From: Actinomycetota bacterium
Lineage (GTDB): Bacteria; Actinomycetota; Acidimicrobiia; Acidimicrobiales; Ilumatobacteraceae
Length of the DNA: 9,893 nt
NCBI GenBank assembly: GCA_005801025.1
Contig: SYDZ01000019.1
Span: forward strand, 1-9,893
Direction of reading: 5' to 3'
Shown here: piece by piece, positions 1 through 6,979 of the stretch
Numbering within the stretch: the stretch's first letter is position 1
How the letters are laid out: the number at the start of each line of letters is the position of its first letter
Program-made: the position numbers and the translations under genes
The notes under the pieces: model-generated
Databases searched by the model: none
The model's input: the letters and a program-made list of their open reading frames with translations, nothing else
What the model was told of the DNA's origin: nothing

Positions 1-1
1 C

Positions 2-451
2 CCTACTTTTTACGATGACCTCTCGGTGTGGGAACACCTGGAGTACACCGCTCGGTTGCACAACATGACTGCCTGGGAGCAACGCGCCGCTGACCTTCTT
101 GGACAACTCGGTATCTACGAACGCGGCGACGATCTTCCCTCACGCTTCAGCCGCGGTCTGAAACAAAAAGCAGCTATCGCGATCGCCTTCATTCGCCCCT
201 TCGAACTGATGTTGGTTGACGAACCTTTTGTCGGACTTGATGCCGATGGTAAAGAGGCGTTACTTGATCTCTTTGATCAGGCTTCGACAGCAGGTGCGGC
301 TTTGGTTGTAGCAACCCACGAGTTGAGTTTTGTCTCTCGTACCGCACGTACAATCGCCCTACGTGATGGAACCTTGATCTTTGATGGTGAGTCCTCACAA
401 GCGCAAGCCCGAGGACTGGTAGCAATTGAGGGCACCACTTCTCAAGGTTGA
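2..451 (+). CDS. ABC-2-type transporter ATP-binding protein, 3' part (5' truncated by window edge)
   Basis: This is the C-terminal part of an ABC ATPase that would power a membrane permease, probably of the ABC-2 export type. The frame is open from base 2, and the first residues (PTFYDDLSVWEHLEYTAR) are the region just after the Q-loop, so the Walker A half lies outside the window. Of the 149 visible residues, the signature is FSRGLKQK (about 49-56), a variant of LSGGQ like the SRGMKQR form common in ABC-2 exporters. Walker B is LMLVDEP (about 69-75), followed by D-loop GLDADG and H-loop THE (about 105-107). The catalytic Glu after the Walker B Asp is present, so the domain looks active. The permease is not visible downstream, so it should lie upstream or elsewhere. 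The substrate cannot be told. Confidence 0.93.
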   Translation, partial: PTFYDDLSVWEHLEYTARLHNMTAWEQRAADLLGQLGIYERGDDLPSRFSRGLKQKAAIAIAFIRPFELMLVDEPFVGLDADGKEALLDLFDQASTAGAALVVATHELSFVSRTARTIALRDGTLIFDGESSQAQARGLVAIEGTTSQG

Positions 452-461
452 TCAAGAGGGG

Positions 462-467
462 TAGACT
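462..467 (+). promoter_or_regulatory. Possible -10 element (TAGACT) for a leaderless start of the DUF2510 gene
   Basis: TAGACT fits the actinobacterial -10 pattern TANNNT and sits exactly 7 nt before ATG 475, the spacing expected if transcription begins at the start codon. An AGAGGGG Shine-Dalgarno-like run at 456-461 is an alternative, but its 13-nt spacing to the ATG is long. No clear -35 is seen. Confidence 0.35.
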
Positions 468-474
468 TTCTCGC

Positions 475-834
475 ATGTTGGAATTCGTCTCAATCAAAGT
501 TTCTCCTGACGCTCACGATGATTTGGCCACTCAACTCAACGCTCAGTCACGTGAAGGCTGGAACGTAATCAGCATTGTGTCTGCTGGCGATGAAATCGTG
601 GCTTTTCTCTCGCGACCCGTCGTAGCGACGACTCCGGCATCTGCTGCTGGCTGGGCCTCCATGAGTTCCGATTCAGTGGAGACGACAACACCAACGACAA
701 CAGTCCCCAACGTGCCCGCAGATTGGTACAAAGATCCTGCTGGTCGTTACGACTTTCGTTATTGGGATGGCAGCAAGTGGACAGAAAATGTCAGCCGTGC
801 TGGTGTCAGATTTACCGACCCGCCGACTAAGTGA
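475..834 (+). CDS. Small DUF4177-like / DUF2510 domain protein
   Basis: This is a 119-residue hypothetical protein with two recognisable parts. Residues 1-48 (MLEFVSIKVS..., REGWNVISIV..., ending VAFLSRP) have the strand-helix-strand pattern and GWxVISIV core of DUF4177-type proteins. Residues 81-116 are a DUF2510 domain, with PADWYKDPAG, YWDG and the W-T pair (YWDGSKWTENV). A Thr/Pro/Ser-rich linker (about 50-80, containing TTTPTTTVPNVP) separates them. DUF2510 is a short actinobacterial module often found next to membrane or signalling domains; its function is not established. There is no signal peptide or membrane segment, so it is probably cytosolic or peripheral. ATG 475 is chosen because it opens the conserved N-terminus. 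TTG 448 would add nine residues and overlap the ABC stop. The gene begins 23 nt after the ABC gene, so it may be its partner or may have its own promoter. Confidence 0.85.
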   Translation: MLEFVSIKVSPDAHDDLATQLNAQSREGWNVISIVSAGDEIVAFLSRPVVATTPASAAGWASMSSDSVETTTPTTTVPNVPADWYKDPAGRYDFRYWDGSKWTENVSRAGVRFTDPPTK

Positions 835-869
835 CAAAAGTCTGCACTCATAACTTGGCTGCTTTTCGC

Positions 870-875
870 TAGTTT
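870..875 (+). promoter_or_regulatory. Probable -10 element (TAGTTT) giving a leaderless mRNA for the MBL-Rieske gene
   Basis: TAGTTT matches TANNNT and lies exactly 6 nt before GTG 882. A start site 7 nt after the hexamer would fall on the G of GTG, giving a leaderless transcript. No purine-rich Shine-Dalgarno sequence precedes GTG 882 or the alternative ATG 897, which supports this reading. No good -35 is visible at 16-18 bp. Confidence 0.5.
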
Positions 876-881
876 AGATCT

Positions 882-2447
882 GTGACACTGACTTCCATGC
901 GTGCGACTTCAATTGGGCATGCTGGAATCTTTATTGAAACTCGCCAGGGTTCTATTTTGTGCGACCCATGGTTCAACCCCGCTTATTTCGGTTCGTGGTT
1001 TGTTTTTCCGCGTAACGACCAACTGAATGAAGAGCTTGCACACGCTATTCGCCAACCAAATTATTTGTATATCTCGCATCTCCACGGAGATCATCTTGAT
1101 GAGCAGTGGCTGGTGGACAATATTTCTCCACAGACACCGGTTCTGTTGCCCGACTATCCGACCAAAGAGTTGGAGCGACGCTTACGCCACTTAGGTTTTA
1201 CTCACTTCATCGCCACTAGCGACGGAATTGCCTACGACCTCGGTGATGATCTCTCAATCGCCATACATGTTGAAACATCTATCACTGACGGTCCGGCTGG
1301 CGACTCCGCTCTTGTTGTCAGCGATGGTGTGCATCGAATCGTGAATCAAAATGATTGTCGGACCAGTGATCTCAGCACTTTGCTGGCTCACGGTCCCATT
1401 GATCTGCACTTCCTCCAATATTCCGGCGCCATTTGGTATCCAATGGTTTACGACGAGCCAGCTCAACGGATGCGCGAACTCGTTGATCTGAAAGTTGAGA
1501 GCCAATTTGCGCGAGCCATGCGCTATGTTGAGGCTCTGAACGCCCATGCCGTCGTTCCATCGGCCGGACCACCCTGTTTTCTTGATCCCGAACTTTTCGC
1601 TTTCAATGACACAGCGAAGGATAGTTTTTCGATATTCCCCGATCAGACAAAATTTATTGCTCAATTGAACGCAGTGGGGCGTCATGGCATCACCAATATT
1701 CCAGGAACCTGCATCACGCTCGGAGACAACATCGAAGTACTGCATCCCATAGCGGAGGAGGATATTCAGGCAATCTTTTCTGACAAAGAGAGTTATCTGC
1801 GCACTTACCAAGCCGATTATCTCGCATGGCTTGAAGAAATGAAGGCCACATGGTCGCAAGAGAGTCCTGATTTACTGACAACTCTCACATTGTGGTGGGA
1901 ACCACTTCTTGCAATGGCACCAGCGCTGCGACGCGGAGTCGGAGCAGCCTGCCTATTGCGGGCGGGAGATCTTGAGATTCTTATTGATTTTCCTAACGGC
2001 GAAGTACGCCCCTTCGACAACGAGACCTACGGTTTCCGCTTTGAAATAGACCGTCGCCTCGTAGAAACCGTCGTCAGCCAAAATGCCGCCGATTGGAGTG
2101 ACAAATTATTTCTCTCATTGCGCTTCAAGGCATGGCGGTCTGGTTCATACAACGAGTTCATCTATAACTTCTTCAAGTCGCTGAGTGTCGAACGGATGCA
2201 GCGCACGGAAGCGGAAGCACTGAAGAAATTTAGGCGACCAGAGCCGAGTGAAGAAATAACTATTGGGAATTACATTGTCGAACGTTTCTGCCCCCATCGC
2301 CAAGCCGATCTTGATGTCTTTGGAGAACAAGACGGGACAACATTGACCTGTACCTTGCACGGCTGGAAATTTGATCTGGAGTCGGGTGAATGCCTCACAG
2401 CTGATGACAGAAAACTCCGAGTCCGTCGTGCCGCTAAACCTATTTGA
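882..2447 (+). CDS. Metallo-beta-lactamase-fold protein with C-terminal Rieske [2Fe-2S] domain (CMAH-like, Rv3818-type)
   Basis: This 521-residue two-domain protein has an N-terminal metallo-beta-lactamase/UlaG-type domain resembling the hydrolase-fold part of CMP-N-acetylneuraminate hydroxylase (CMAH). It carries the metal motif HLHGDHLD (66-73), an NQND turn (155-158) and a QYSGAIWYPMVYD segment (about 179-191) typical of that branch. The extreme C-terminus is a Rieske domain with CPH (470-472) and CTLH (490-493), separated by 17 residues, so all four cluster ligands are present. CMAH itself has Rieske first and MBL fold second; here the order is reversed, as in mycobacterial Rv3818-like proteins of similar length. 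The reaction is unknown. A Rieske-dependent oxygenation or electron-transfer role is an inference, and a sialic-acid substrate is not supported. GTG 882 is preferred over ATG 897 because of the -10 spacing. No signal peptide is present, so it is cytosolic. Its stop overlaps the end of convergent lacZ by 8 bp. Confidence 0.9.
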   Translation: MTLTSMRATSIGHAGIFIETRQGSILCDPWFNPAYFGSWFVFPRNDQLNEELAHAIRQPNYLYISHLHGDHLDEQWLVDNISPQTPVLLPDYPTKELERRLRHLGFTHFIATSDGIAYDLGDDLSIAIHVETSITDGPAGDSALVVSDGVHRIVNQNDCRTSDLSTLLAHGPIDLHFLQYSGAIWYPMVYDEPAQRMRELVDLKVESQFARAMRYVEALNAHAVVPSAGPPCFLDPELFAFNDTAKDSFSIFPDQTKFIAQLNAVGRHGITNIPGTCITLGDNIEVLHPIAEEDIQAIFSDKESYLRTYQADYLAWLEEMKATWSQESPDLLTTLTLWWEPLLAMAPALRRGVGAACLLRAGDLEILIDFPNGEVRPFDNETYGFRFEIDRRLVETVVSQNAADWSDKLFLSLRFKAWRSGSYNEFIYNFFKSLSVERMQRTEAEALKKFRRPEPSEEITIGNYIVERFCPHRQADLDVFGEQDGTTLTCTLHGWKFDLESGECLTADDRKLRVRRAAKPI

Positions 2448-5358
2448 CGAGTAGTAAACGGTAGGCAAAACGATAAGTGCCAGCAGCGATTGCATGACGC
2501 GGATGCATATCAGGCCCACAACTGGCGGTGCCGACACCCCGGTGGGCGATATCAAGATGCACCACCAGTCCTTCGCAGCGTCTCAATTCGGTGACATCGG
2601 CTGCGGCGAAGAGATCTTCATCACGATGATGCGTCGCTGACATATGTAACGCGACCGGACGCAATGCCTCAATTCTTAAGCGACGACCATCGCGTGAGCG
2701 AATAATTTCCATCCAGCGACAATCTGTTCGCAACCCAAATTCTTGCGGCAAAATATATGGCAATTCATCAGGCTCAGATTCCCAAATATCAAGCAGTGCA
2801 CCCGAATTTCGATCCGGCATATTCTCCAACGGACCGCGTCCGAACCAACGAATCTGGTCAAAGCCCCGTGGCATGTCAAAGACCACCCCAACGCGGGGAA
2901 GATCTGCTAACTCTTCGGGGACAACGACCGCATGTTCATAGATGACGGCGCCGTGAGCATCAACGTACGAATCGAAAACATGTTGCACCAATGACTCGGC
3001 TGGCTTGCTATCGATCCCTGCCTTCAACCATTTGCCGAGAGCCCCTCCGTTGCCGATGAGTTTGAAGCCATCATTGTCAGTAGCAGCGCGCCAAATACTG
3101 AGGCGCGGGGGATTACCCAACAGAACATCAATCTCAGCGCGATCACTGTGTGAGACACGTTTCGGCATCGCTGGAAGTTTTGCTTCTCGGACCACGATCT
3201 GGTCCCATGCCACGAGATGACCCACACCACACCATGGCGTGACTTTTTTTGTTTCCCATCTGAAATTTAAGAGAACCTCACCACGATTGGATTTGGCCTC
3301 CACGAGACTGATCGGCGGGTCAATCAACAGTGATTGACCAGCGTTCACATTGGGCGACCATAGACCTGATGAAAGAATCTCACCATCAACAGTCATTTCC
3401 CAGGATCCACGCAACCACCCCAAATTCCGAAAAGACTGACGGTTAGTCACACGCAATTTCCACCCAGTTTGTTCAACCGAGACGGGACGATGAACCCACA
3501 TCAATTCCTGCATCGCAGGGTGGGGTTCACACTCTGGGGACACTAAACCGTCGGCAACAAAGTTTGCGTCATGTGGCGTGTCGCCGAACTGCCCCCCATA
3601 AGCGAAACGTTCAATGCCATTTTTCGCGACTTGGCGAATGCCGTGGTCTTTCCATTCCCAAATGAATCCACCTTGTAGTGCCCGATGTTTATTGAAGGCC
3701 TCCCAGTAATCCGATAGACCACCATTCGAGTTCCCCATGGCGTGACTGTATTCGCACAAGATCACAGGGCGCGTTCCCAAGGCACCCTCTGCGTACCAAT
3801 CCAAAGCCGCTACCGGTGGATACATCGGACATACCACATCGGTCGCTAGTCCGAGTTCGTCGCTCCAACCTCCGTGAAAACTCGCTCCTTCGTAATGCAA
3901 GAGTCGGGTCGGATCCACTCGCCGGATATATGCCGCGCATGCATCATGATGTTCGCCATATCCGGATTCATTACCGAGACTCCAAATAATAACGCTCGGA
4001 TGATTGCGATCACGTTCAACCATTCGCGAAACTCGTGAGAGCCATGTGGCAGAGAACCGTGGGTCGTGACACAAACTTGTATTAAAGGCATGGCTCTCAA
4101 TATTTGCCTCATCAACGACATACAGGCCGTATTCATCGCACAAGTCATAAAAGCGATGGTCATTGGGATAGTGCGATGTTCTTACGGCGTTGACATTGGC
4201 TTGTTTCATCGCCACGATGTCTTGGCGCATATCTTCAACCGTCACTGCTTTACCTCGATCAGGGTGGTGATCGTGGCGATTCACACCCATGATGGTGATC
4301 GCTTGACCATTGACACTCACTAAACCATCCTTGATTTCAACTCGCCGAAATCCGATGACTTGAGCAACGACTTCGGTGACTTCCTGATCGGGGTTGAGCA
4401 GCTCGCACACCAGGCGATAACGCGTCGGTATTTCAGCGGACCAAGGTAATACTTTGGGCACGACGACAGTGGTCGTAGCAAGATGACCAGAAAAAAGATA
4501 AGCCTGTAAATGTCGATGCGGAAAAGTTTCTTTCTGCACCTGACCGAGGCGACGGCCATCAAGTGTTTCAATCCAAGTTCGCACACTCCAACCATGGGCG
4601 ATGGCTTTTTCGTCAGCACTGCGAATTCGTAATGTCGTCGTTGCTGTCGCCACTCCCGAGTCCGCGTCCCAGTCCGCGACGACATGGACTTGATCAAGAT
4701 GCACTAAGGCCCGTGACTCGAGAAATACTTCACGGTGTAGGCCTGCCATCCACCACTGATCTTGATCTTCGACATACGACTGGGCGCTGTAACGCGGCAC
4801 GATAATAGCCACAGTGTTTTTGCCTGTTTGCAGGAAGTCGCTGATGTCATATTCGCTGGGCAAGCGACTATCTGTTCCATAGCCGACGAAACTTCCGTTG
4901 ATAAAAAGTGCGTGCACGCTTTCTGCGCCACCGATATGAATAATTGTGCGGCGACTTTTCCAATCGCGATGTACTGTGAAAGTTCGCCGATACACACCTG
5001 TGACATTTTTTTCTGGAACCTCGGGTGGACGCAAAGCAAAGGGCATCTGCACATTCGTATAGTGCGGGAAGTCACCAGTCCCCTGCATCGTCCAGTTGCC
5101 TGGGACTTCAACTGAAAGCCAATCGGCCGTCGAAGACAAGGTCGTTTTTACTGCGGTGTTCGGCACAGCATCAGGATTAGCCCATAACTTCAATTGCCAG
5201 GATCCATTGAGGTTTTGCCACCACGGTGACTCTTGACGAAGACCCCGTGCGCTCTCGACATTGGTATGCGCCGTCATCACCTGCCGCATTGCGAGGCGTC
5301 CAATGGAGACCACTGTTGGATCAGTCCATGGACGAAATTCGGTGAATGTGGAGATCAC
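2440..5358 (-). CDS. lacZ: Beta-galactosidase, glycoside hydrolase family 2
   Basis: This enzyme hydrolyses terminal beta-D-galactosides such as lactose in the cytoplasm; no signal peptide is seen. At 972 residues it is close to E. coli LacZ (about 1,023). The LacZ domain order is complete: N-terminal sugar-binding jelly roll (about 45-215, with SYVEDQDQWWMAGLHREVFL matching the E. coli region around Asp201), Ig-like domain (about 220-340), TIM barrel (about 340-625), second Ig-like domain and C-terminal Bgal_small_N sandwich (about 700-970, with YILPQEFGLRTDC). The acid/base is Glu464 in GNESGYG and the nucleophile is Glu536 in ILCEYSHAMGNS. GTG 5358 is the start: a TGA lies three codons upstream in frame, and the next residues align with the E. 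coli N-terminus. Only a weak GAAGAA purine run abuts the start. It begins 12 nt after the L,D-transpeptidase stop, so co-transcription is likely. No sugar transporter or LacI-type regulator is visible nearby. Confidence 0.96.
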   Translation of the reverse strand: MISTFTEFRPWTDPTVVSIGRLAMRQVMTAHTNVESARGLRQESPWWQNLNGSWQLKLWANPDAVPNTAVKTTLSSTADWLSVEVPGNWTMQGTGDFPHYTNVQMPFALRPPEVPEKNVTGVYRRTFTVHRDWKSRRTIIHIGGAESVHALFINGSFVGYGTDSRLPSEYDISDFLQTGKNTVAIIVPRYSAQSYVEDQDQWWMAGLHREVFLESRALVHLDQVHVVADWDADSGVATATTTLRIRSADEKAIAHGWSVRTWIETLDGRRLGQVQKETFPHRHLQAYLFSGHLATTTVVVPKVLPWSAEIPTRYRLVCELLNPDQEVTEVVAQVIGFRRVEIKDGLVSVNGQAITIMGVNRHDHHPDRGKAVTVEDMRQDIVAMKQANVNAVRTSHYPNDHRFYDLCDEYGLYVVDEANIESHAFNTSLCHDPRFSATWLSRVSRMVERDRNHPSVIIWSLGNESGYGEHHDACAAYIRRVDPTRLLHYEGASFHGGWSDELGLATDVVCPMYPPVAALDWYAEGALGTRPVILCEYSHAMGNSNGGLSDYWEAFNKHRALQGGFIWEWKDHGIRQVAKNGIERFAYGGQFGDTPHDANFVADGLVSPECEPHPAMQELMWVHRPVSVEQTGWKLRVTNRQSFRNLGWLRGSWEMTVDGEILSSGLWSPNVNAGQSLLIDPPISLVEAKSNRGEVLLNFRWETKKVTPWCGVGHLVAWDQIVVREAKLPAMPKRVSHSDRAEIDVLLGNPPRLSIWRAATDNDGFKLIGNGGALGKWLKAGIDSKPAESLVQHVFDSYVDAHGAVIYEHAVVVPEELADLPRVGVVFDMPRGFDQIRWFGRGPLENMPDRNSGALLDIWESEPDELPYILPQEFGLRTDCRWMEIIRSRDGRRLRIEALRPVALHMSATHHRDEDLFAAADVTELRRCEGLVVHLDIAHRGVGTASCGPDMHPRHAIAAGTYRFAYRLLLVK

Positions 5359-5370
5359 TTCTTCAGGATG

Positions 5371-6267
5371 TCACAAAACAGCTGGATCGGAGTGCACCCA
5401 GATCTTCATCCCCATCGGAGCCAAGTTCTCTGACCAGATGAAATCCATAGCTGGTATAGACATTCGCACGCACCCATGCGACGCCGGATAGTTGGGAACC
5501 TGATACGCCCCATGCAAACCGATTCCCACATTGAAATACTTCGGGCGGTAGATATCCCCCAGATCACCCGTTCGCCACCCCTTCTCAACCTCGCGATTAA
5601 TCTTGAAAATTCCGTCCGGAGTTTGTCCATCTCCCCACACCCATTTACCCCATTCATTTTTATCGCGTTCTTTAAAGGCAATCCCCGAGCCAGTCGACAC
5701 ATTGATAGTCCAAACCGTCACAGCGTCCTGCACGATAAAAAGTAACTGCAGATCTTTATCAACCTCAATCAGCGTGCCAGTGTTGGTCTCCCCGTGAGCC
5801 TTGGTCGTGGCGCTCGTGAGTGCTTGAGCAGTCGCTTCATCAACAACAGCAGAAGCCTCAAGACCAACATATTTTTGAAAAGCCATCACTGCTTGGGCGG
5901 TCGTCACGCCATATTCACCTTGTGACGATTGCAACCAAAATCCCAAATCCAACAGACGTTGCTGCACGCGTGCAGTTTCTGCTCCATCTTTTTTTCCGAC
6001 CGCTACGAGCGGCACATCAAGCGGTGCTACAGCAATGACAACTGCCTGTGGCGGAGGAACCGTGATGATTGGAATAGGCAATGTTGGTGGCGGCACAGTT
6101 TCTCTTGGTTGCGGTGCAGACAATGCGATTGTTGCGGGCGACTTAGTGGCCGCGTCAGCAGATGATGAGACCACGCCCGAACAGCCTGAGAGCAAAATAG
6201 GGACACCGACCAAACACAACAGCAGAGCAAATTTGATGCTTCGCAGTTTGTTCTTTGCAGTGATCAC
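5371..6267 (-). CDS. Lipoprotein L,D-transpeptidase (YkuD domain) with peptidoglycan-binding domain
   Basis: This is an exported enzyme that forms 3-3 (or related) peptidoglycan cross-links by attacking tetrapeptide stems with a catalytic Cys. In 298 residues: basic N-terminus and hydrophobic core (about 1-26), a lipobox LLSGC with lipidated Cys29, a Pro-rich low-complexity linker (about 42-85), a PG_binding_1 domain (about 95-150; VQQRLLDLGFW, GVTTAQAVMAFQKYVGL), and a YkuD catalytic domain (about 164-293). The catalytic motif is HG...ASHGCVRMS, with His252 and Cys266. TPDGIF and GLHGAY are also typical of the family. GTG 6267 is the only usable start, because a TAA lies a few codons upstream in frame. 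No Shine-Dalgarno is visible; a TACCGT hexamer 10 nt upstream could give a leader of only about 3-4 nt. The gene precedes lacZ by 12 nt on the same strand. Confidence 0.93.
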   Translation of the reverse strand: MITAKNKLRSIKFALLLCLVGVPILLSGCSGVVSSSADAATKSPATIALSAPQPRETVPPPTLPIPIITVPPPQAVVIAVAPLDVPLVAVGKKDGAETARVQQRLLDLGFWLQSSQGEYGVTTAQAVMAFQKYVGLEASAVVDEATAQALTSATTKAHGETNTGTLIEVDKDLQLLFIVQDAVTVWTINVSTGSGIAFKERDKNEWGKWVWGDGQTPDGIFKINREVEKGWRTGDLGDIYRPKYFNVGIGLHGAYQVPNYPASHGCVRMSIPAMDFIWSENLAPMGMKIWVHSDPAVL

Positions 6268-6277
6268 AACAATTGTG
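6265..6277. repeat. Small inverted repeat spanning the L,D-transpeptidase start codon
   Basis: CACAA (6265-6269) and TTGTG (6273-6277) form perfect 5-bp arms around a 3-bp centre. The GTG start codon (6267-6265 on the minus strand) lies in one arm. It could be a small operator or be due to chance; 5-bp arms are weak evidence. Confidence 0.25.
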
Positions 6278-6333
6278 ACGGTAGTTTTATTTCTTCACCA
6301 AATGGTGGATAGTCCCTGAGTAAAGAGCATAAA
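6268..6333 (-). promoter_or_regulatory. Intergenic region likely holding the promoter for the transpeptidase-lacZ operon
   Basis: The 66 bp between the dioxygenase stop and the transpeptidase start is the only place for a proximal promoter of the transpeptidase-lacZ pair. On the minus strand it contains a TACCGT hexamer 10 nt before GTG 6267 and an inverted repeat CACCA-N2-TGGTG at 6296-6307. It has no hairpin with a T-run, so read-through from the dioxygenase gene is possible. Confidence 0.35.
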
Positions 6334-6918
6334 TTAGTTGTACTGCTCGGGGATTTCAAACCATAATGTTAGTGAGTATTTGACCCCACTCGTGAGAGCG
6401 AGACTTTGATGTGGGTGGGTCACCAGTGATGGCCACACCAACAACGAGCCCACTGCCAGATCACTATTCGTGAACGCTTGTTGAGGAAAACTCAACTCCG
6501 CTCCAGTGTAGGAATCATTCAATTTCACCGATCCTGATACTTGAGCGATGTCGTGATGAAGCCGCAACTCTGTCTGCGTATCCATGCTGTACTTGATCAC
6601 GAAAGCATCCCGTAGTCCGCAATAATCGATGAGTGGCCACTTCTCTTGCAACTGTGGCCAGATTCGCTCACCGAGATCAACCATCAGGTTTTCATAGAGG
6701 CGCGAACTGATCGTTGCCAAACTCACTTCGTGACCGGGTACGGGATCATGGGGCTCGGGTTCAAAGCCCCCAGCGGCTTCGGCGGCTTGAATGATCGCCG
6801 AACACATGTCAGGTGTCCAAAAGGGTAAGGCCACCAACTCAGGCCCAACTTCAACCATTTCGCCCTCGTTATCTTGTGCTCCGAGGTAACCAAGTATTCG
6901 CTCAAGATCAGTGGTCAT
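6334..6918 (-). CDS. 2-oxoglutarate/Fe(II)-dependent oxygenase, prolyl/lysyl hydroxylase-like
   Basis: This 194-residue single-domain protein has the double-stranded beta-helix signature of 2-oxoglutarate/Fe(II) oxygenases. The iron motif is H121-x-D123 in LRLHHDIAQVSGSVKLND, with the distal His probably His170 in VTHPHQSLALTSG. YTGAELSFPQQ (137-147) and GSLLVWPS (157-164) are the usual middle strands. The arrangement resembles the C-terminal catalytic domain of lysyl hydroxylases (HHD ... THYH ... GTRY). The position normally holding the 2-oxoglutarate-binding Arg reads Lys180 here (GVKYSL). The substrate is unknown; hydroxylation of an amino-acid side chain is the family-based guess. No signal peptide is present. 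ATG 6918 is preferred because the open frame, continued to 7080, would run across the divergent nuclease gene. A GAGGG lies only 2 nt from the ATG, so start choice is not certain (GTG 6948 is possible). It may be co-transcribed with the transpeptidase 66 nt downstream. Confidence 0.85.
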   Translation of the reverse strand: MTTDLERILGYLGAQDNEGEMVEVGPELVALPFWTPDMCSAIIQAAEAAGGFEPEPHDPVPGHEVSLATISSRLYENLMVDLGERIWPQLQEKWPLIDYCGLRDAFVIKYSMDTQTELRLHHDIAQVSGSVKLNDSYTGAELSFPQQAFTNSDLAVGSLLVWPSLVTHPHQSLALTSGVKYSLTLWFEIPEQYN

Positions 6919-6979
6919 AGCCCTCAGTCTGCCAGCCAGACCGCGCACAATCGGTCCAGTACTGTCGTAACCTTCACAT
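6919..6979. promoter_or_regulatory. Divergent intergenic region between dioxygenase and nuclease genes
   Basis: These 61 bp separate two divergent starts and must carry both promoters unless one lies inside the opposite gene. The plus-strand -10 (6968-6973) is convincing by spacing. For the minus strand I see no TANNNT hexamer at leaderless distance from ATG 6918. Confidence 0.45.
6968..6973 (+). promoter_or_regulatory. Probable -10 element (TAACCT) giving a leaderless mRNA for the HNH nuclease gene
   Basis: TAACCT matches TANNNT and ends 6 nt before ATG 6980, placing the expected start site on the A of the start codon. No Shine-Dalgarno sequence is seen before this ATG (the preceding bases are TCACAT). 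The arrangement is the same as before GTG 882. Confidence 0.5.

Noticed and set aside
1254..1859. A 201-codon open frame antisense to the MBL-Rieske gene
   Set aside because: It lies wholly inside strongly conserved coding sequence on the other strand, shows no recognisable motif, and its predicted protein is of mixed low quality. It is a shadow frame.
2145..2555. A 136-codon minus-strand frame across the MBL-Rieske/lacZ junction
   Set aside because: It overlaps the Rieske-coding region and the lacZ 3' end, both of which are certain, and resembles no known protein.
882..5358. MBL-Rieske and lacZ as a joint sialic-acid/galactoside pathway
   Set aside because: The genes are convergent, so they are not co-transcribed, and no sialidase, transporter or sialate lyase is present. 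Resemblance to CMAH is at fold level only.
6035..6319. A Gly-rich plus-strand frame antisense to the transpeptidase N-terminus
   Set aside because: The Gly-rich stretch is the antisense of Pro/Val-rich linker codons, so it is explained by the transpeptidase gene.
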